DNA from: Escarpia spicata
Lineage: Eukaryota > Annelida > Polychaeta > Sabellida > Siboglinidae
DNA: 64,000 nucleotides
Reading direction: 5' to 3'
Assembly: GCA_963995525.1 (NCBI GenBank)
Contig: OZ023217.1
Coordinates: forward strand, 736,501 to 800,500
In this document: positions 58,951 to 64,000 of the stretch, one piece after another
Layout of the letters: the number at the start of each line of letters is the position of its first letter
Numbering within the stretch: the stretch's first letter is position 1
Notes under the pieces: model-generated
The model's input: the letters and a program-made list of their open reading frames with translations, nothing else
Database searches by the model: none
What the model was told of the DNA's origin: nothing
Position numbers and translations under genes: made by a program

Positions 58951-60425
58951 TTGACGAGGAAGGGAGTCAAACGTTGACTCGTGTAATCATCCACCCTATT
59001 GCGTAAATATTTGTCAATGTGTCCCTTGAACTGGTTGATGTTTTGGGCAGTTCCGGAAGTCTATTCCAGTCGTTAACTATCCTTTGAGTAAAGGAGTACA
59101 TGCGTATATCTAATCTTGAGTGCACTTTGGTTACTTTGAAAAGGTGCCCTCTTGTTTTGGTCTGTTTATTTTCCATAGCAAAGAAATCTGCAGGAAGAAT
59201 ACTTTCTAACCAATAAATCAGCACCCAGTCGTCTAGTCTCCAGAGTCGTGATATTTAGCACTCTTAACCGTCTTTGGTAATCTAAGTGACTTAAATCTGA
59301 AATCATCCTGGTCGCCCTACGTTGCACTTTTTCTAATAAGTCTATATCTTTTTGTTTGAATGAGCGCCATGCCTGAATGCTGTAGTCTAGGTGAGGTCTT
59401 ACTAAGGACTTGTATAGGTTTACAACTACTTCTTTGGTCTTATATTGGATAGCTCTGTTAATCATGCCTAGCATCGCATTAGCCTTATTTGATGCCTTAA
59501 CACAATGCTCCGTTCATTAAGTGTGTCTGTTAGTATCACTCCCAAATCTGTTTCTACATGTGATGTTTCTATGGGGTTATCACCCATGAAGTAGTCGTAC
59601 TGCCTGTTGTTATGACCGTAATGTACACACTTGCATTTTTCTGTATTAAACAACATTGTCCAATCAGCACTCCACCCGTGCAAGTTATTTAGGTCCTTCT
59701 GAAGTTTTTCAGCATCTTTACAGGATGATACCTGACTGAACAGTTTTGTGTCGTCAGCAAATTTTAGGAGATGGTTGCACACTCCTTCGTCTATGTCATT
59801 AATATATATTACAAATAAAATTGGACCCAGAACAGACCCTTGGGGGACACCACTCTTAACAGGTGACCACCCTGAACTGAAACCATTTATAACGACACGC
59901 TGTACTCTGTATGTCAACCACTGCAATATCCATCTATTAACCGCTCCTCCTATCCCATGTGCATTTAGTTTCGTCGCCAGCCTGCAGTGTGGGACTCGAT
60001 CAAATGCTTTACTGAAATGTAGATAAATAGAGTCCACTGGAAGCCCTTTATTGATATAGGATGTAACCTTATCCAGGTACACTCAAAGGTTCGTCAGGCA
60101 TGAACGTCCCTTCCAAAAACCATGTTGCGACGGTTTAATAAAATCATGATTTTGAAGATGGCCAACGATTTCATCCTTGATGATGGCTTCCATTACTTTA
60201 GATATCTGTGATGTTAGACTTACAGGTCTGTAGTTACTGGGTTGTGATTTGATACCTTTCTTATATATGGGGGTAACATTTGCACTTTTCCAGTATAGTG
60301 GAACTTCTCCCGTTTCCATGCTGTCTGCGAAAATTTCGCTAAAACAAAGAGTCCCCAAAAAGTGAACATTCCCCCGTCTTCCGGTGTCATGTCCGGCAGT
60401 ATGCAATTTGGTTAGAGTTAACAAT
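58950..60425 (-). mobile_element. LINE of CR1/L2-like type, 5'-truncated, broken
   Basis: Minus-strand reverse transcriptase: YWKSANVTPIYKKG, NYRPVSLTSQISKVMEAIIK, QHGFWKGRSCLTNL, then one stop at about 60,080, HFSKAFDRVPH, GVPQGSVLGPILFVIYIND, LLKFADDTKLF (catalytic FADD), then after a shift near 59,470 LYKSLVRPHLDYSIQAWR, VQRRATRMISDL and RIVNDWNRLPELP. The C-terminal end is present. One nonsense mutation and a few shifts separate it from an open frame. Confidence 0.9.
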
Positions 60426-60593
60426 TATGATGTTATGAATATACAAAATATTACGATGTTATAATACATACATCATCAATAAACTCTTTGATATTTTATG
60501 AGCTGTGCCTTCATCCTTAACAGCGAGTTTACAGGTAACACAATATTTTATGGCCTCGTTACATAACGTTTCATTGTACACGCGTTCGAAAAT

Positions 60594-60842
60594 TTATTTG
60601 ATATTTGTGTCATAAAAGTAATAATCAATTCTCACAAAGGTGTAAGAAGAAGTAGATGCGCCAGGGATAAAATGTAAAGCGCATACAGAGGTTATTAGGA
60701 CAGGACACTGCGCTTCAAAAAGCAAATCTTCTAATACACAAAAAGCTTCTATGAAAGCTACGATCAGAGGGTTTTCGTTTGGTAGACGACACACATGCCC
60801 AAGTTGCCGGAGTCTTCTATGTCTGATAGAAGACTCCGGCAA
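60594..60842 (-). other. LINE-like tail fragment ending in a perfect hairpin
   Basis: The minus strand reads RHRRLRQLGHVCRLP, which resembles the RRLRWLGHVCRM words near the end of some LINE ORFs. The region ends in a 17-bp perfect inverted repeat (60804-60820 and 60826-60842) with the loop GTCTG. Confidence 0.5.
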
Positions 60843-61583
60843 TGAGATGAGATTTTTTGAATATTCGGCAGTAAATTCATTTAATATTTATTGCATGTTG
60901 GTTGAAACGCATTATAGAGCAAACAAATCAAAACAAGTAATTAGTCAAAATCAAGTCATGCATGCAATTCACGAAGGTGGTAATTGTGTGTAATGGCATA
61001 ATAAAACGGAAAAAAACATGTTTGGAAAGGAGTAAATATGAAGTTGTTAACTTACAAATAATAATATATTCGTAGGCACATGATCCGTTCGTGTTTTGGG
61101 CCGGTTGACATGTGCGACCTCACAAAGAATCTGTAACACAACAAGTATAATACATTATGTAACCCTGGCGGAATTGTTTCGTGCAGGCAGTTGCATAGGC
61201 AATTGTTATGTAAGTTGCCAGACGCGGGTAGGAGACGCGGGCCTACCCGCGTAGCTGGAGCCACACTCAGTCGCAGTTTGTTAGGGATCATGGACGTGTC
61301 CACATAGATATACGTACAGTTCTCTCGGCTCCGTATTACGAGCATCAATATTCACGGCTTGGTGAGTTATTTTTTTGGTTTATATGTTATCTATAATTGT
61401 GATATTATTAGAATAATGCGTAATTTAAATTGTTTCTTGTTGCCCCATTACCCGTCACTTCGGGCATGCCAGCTATAGTATGACGAGTGTAGGAGTGTTG
61501 TGTCGTATAATGTTAAATTGTGTTCACAAACTACTTACATATGTAGCATGCATTTTAACTAATTATTGTAATGTATAGGTAGG
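60843..61583. other. Non-coding stretch, no gene recognised
   Basis: It contains a GC-rich hairpin at 61222-61252 (ACGCGGGTAGG and CCTACCCGCGT arms). No gene recognised. Confidence 0.4.
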
Positions 61584-61728
61584 TCGTGTGTGTCTCTTCT
61601 CTCTCTTCTCTCTCTTCTCTCTCTTCTCTCTCTTCTCTCTCTTCTCTCTCTTCTCTCTCTCTCTCTTCTCTCTCTTCTCTCTCTTCTCTCTCTTCTCTCT
61701 CTTCTCTCTCTTCTCTCTCTTCTTTTCA
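61584..61728. repeat. CTCTCTT microsatellite
   Basis: Repeats of CTCTCTT with one CTCTCTCT slip. Confidence 0.97.
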
Positions 61729-61859
61729 AAAATTAACTTCAATGTTGCTCAGCCATTTTCAAGACCTGAAAAGTAAAGTGAATAACATCTTACAGGTTCT
61801 TACAGGTCCTCTTCTGGCTTGACTAGGGATTACTGCATCTGTCTCTTACGTGCCAGCTC

Positions 61860-63420
61860 TCGCTTTTGACATATGCTCGGACTGTGTGCATGCGTCTGAG
61901 TCTAGCAAAATCTAAGATAGTTTTCATACGGTGGTTTTTGTATAACTTCTCTATTTTTGTGTCAAACGACTGCATCGGTGAAGGGTCAACCACACACTGT
62001 GGGAGACTGTTTCATACGTCTGTGCGTTGGTATATAAATGAGTTATTTCTAATATTTAATCGGCATCTTTCTTTAACTATTTTTAGCTGGTGCCCTTTCG
62101 TATGTGATTCGTTGGCTCCCAAAGTAACAACATTGGATAAGACTGCCGAATCATATTTCCCTGTTAGTATCTTATACATTTCAATCATATCTCCTGCGAG
62201 GCGACCGTATGATAGAGTTGGTAATTTAAGTCTCTGTAAACGTTCTTTATGCTCAAGGTCTTTGAAACCAGGAATTAATTTGGTTGCTCTTCACTGACCA
62301 TTTTCAAGAGCTTTCAAGAAATGACTCCATACCTGATTAATGTATTCAATGTGTAGACGGACGAGACATTTAAAATTGTAGAAAAACACGTTTTATCCAT
62401 GTGATCGAAAGCACGTCGGATTATCCCCATCATCGAATTGGCTTTAGTAATTTTGTGTGACATATATGCCTCAAATGTAAGCGATGGATCGAAAGTGGCT
62501 CCAATAACTCTCACACTGTCCGTACGTGTAAGTGCTGCCTGGTTGCTTCCCAGTGAGTAGCCTTTATTCCTTGTGAATAATGATCCAATTCTCATATGGA
62601 TACATTTATCTGGATATAATTTCAAAAGTGATATATCTGTCCAGCGTTTGACAGAGATAAAATCTTATTGCAGTTTTGTGCAGTATTCTTCGGTATAAAT
62701 AGGAAAAAAAATCAGATCGTCCGCAAACAATAACATATGAGACACCTTTATAACATCAGGTAAATCATTCGTGAATATTACAAAAAGAAGAAGGCCACTC
62801 ACTGATCCTTGTTATATTCGACTGAATACCTCCTGCGAATTGGAAAATGTGATATTTACTCTTACTCGTTGTGTTGTGTTGGCCAGGAGAGTTGTAACCC
62901 AGTTTAAAATGTTCCCTTTTATATCATAGCTCTGGAGTTTCTCAATGAATCGAATATGTGCAACCTTGTGGAATGCTTTCAAAAATCACAATATACTATG
63001 TCTGTGCATCCTCCATTATCCAGTGTTTCAGTCCATGAATCGAGGACTTTCAATAGTTGAACTACTTTAGAACGGCCCTTGATGAATCCAAATTGCGTAT
63101 CGCTCAGCAGGTCATTTTCTTTCATGTATTCAGTGATGGTTTCTTTGACTTTTCTTTCCAATATTTTCCCTAGTACGCTCGTTAAACTGACTGGTCGGTA
63201 GTTCTGTGCTTAGGTTTTACTCCCTTTCTTATGAATAGCAGATATGTTAGCTTTTTTCCAGTCTGTGGACAGTTTTTCTGTTGTGAGTGATGTGTTAAAT
63301 ATATTTGATAATGGAATGCTGATGCTCTTTGGTAATTCGTTTAAGACACGAGGATGGAGGCCATCAAGTCCTGATGCTTTAAATGTTTTTAGTTTTGACA
63401 TAATACGTTGACGTAATTAC
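61860..63420 (-). mobile_element. LINE reverse transcriptase, third family, broken
   Basis: Minus strand: KASGLDGLHPRVLNELPKSI, DWKKANISAIHKKGSKT, NYRPVSLTSVLGKILERKVK, DTQFGFIKGRSKVVQLLKVL, QGSVSGLLLFVIFTNDLPDV, LLFADDLIFF (catalytic FADD), LYPDKCIHMRIG, VIGATFDPSLTFEAYMSHKI, NSMMGIIRRAF and a C-terminal tail with ESHTKGHQLKIVKERCRLN. Several stops and shifts. It differs in sequence from the copy at 59-60 kb. Confidence 0.87.
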
Positions 63421-64000
63421 CGAGGAGAAGTAATTGGCTACCACCTATGTTTTTCCAAGTCCGAGTTTGTCATGTCATCTTTGTTTTTGTTTTCTATAAA
63501 GTTGGGTATTTCCGTTTTTGTCTTCATTTTTGCTCTTGCGTACTGCCAGATTTCTTAGATTATGTTTTATTTGATTAATTATATCATTTTCATACAGTTT
63601 CTGTGCCTTTCTTGTCAGTCTCCTGGCCTAATAGCGCGATCGGCAAAATTCCTCATAAGCTTGGACATCTTTGGTAAGAAGATATTTCTTCCACAATCTG
63701 GTTTTCTTCCTAATGCTGAGGGAGTCTCGACTGTTGAGATCTCGGTATATTTACTAGTGATTACAAGGTCAAGAACAAGAAGAACAAGAAAGTTTTATTT
63801 AGACCCCAATTACAATATGTGTATAATATGAAATTAACGTAACATGAACAGGCATATATATACAAATGCAGTGTAAAGTCAAATTAGATGGGGTCTGTGA
63901 CTCCTATTAAGACAATAACATTCGCTCTCATAGCAGCCACACTAATAATTTGTTTCAATTCAATTTTACCGAAGGAAGTGCAAATGTAAATGTAAATGTG
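63421..64000. other. Window edge, no gene recognised
   Basis: AT-rich; may be the 5' remainder of the LINE or the 3' tail of another element. An 89-codon plus-strand frame at 63562 has no family signature. Confidence 0.35.

Overview
The window is animal nuclear DNA: genes are split by GT-AG introns, non-coding sequence is very rich in minisatellites, and there are tRNA-derived SINEs, several families of non-LTR retrotransposons, a Gypsy-like LTR element and MITEs. It looks like an invertebrate, possibly a mollusc, annelid, brachiopod or lancelet. The phylum is an inference from the style of the repeats and is not proven.

Two genes can be read exon by exon. On the minus strand (about 1.7-5.0 kb) are the first four coding exons of a PGAM5-like mitochondrial phosphatase. 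The sequence carries a transmembrane N-terminus, a WDDNWD oligomerisation-type motif, RHG, REGAP and CHAN motifs. The last roughly 38 residues are not found in the window.

On the plus strand (11,760-48,252) is a complete 29-exon gene. Its coding exons sum to 4,758 nt, giving a 1,585-residue protein with every exon phase compatible. The product is a type I membrane receptor: signal peptide, eight Ig domains, five fibronectin type III domains, one transmembrane helix and a cytoplasmic tail of about 210 residues with an NPAY motif and a C-terminal TAL that fits a class I PDZ ligand. I could not assign it to a named family; the domain order resembles the DCC/protogenin, DSCAM and L1 groups without matching any of them.

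The most unusual feature is the introns of this receptor gene. By hand count about a third of the gene is tandem repeat, and several arrays have captured splice sites. The 5' splice site of exon 8 is repeated five times with a 43-bp period. The 3' splice site of exon 9 is repeated 21 times with a 47-bp period, in the same intron. The signal-peptide part of exon 1, with its donor, is present in five copies. The acceptor of the transmembrane exon lies at the edge of about 35 copies of a 38-bp unit. Where I translated them, use of a decoy site leads quickly to a stop codon.

Between the two divergent genes (5.0-11.7 kb) are three MITE-like elements with readable terminal inverted repeats and target duplications, an older copy of one of them, a frameshifted THAP-domain fragment, a SINE and an old LINE fragment. 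Downstream of the receptor (48.3-64 kb) I see no intact host gene. This part holds a 48-bp repeat field, a large 26-bp minisatellite broken up by a Gypsy-like element and a LINE, and two further decayed LINEs, all on the minus strand.
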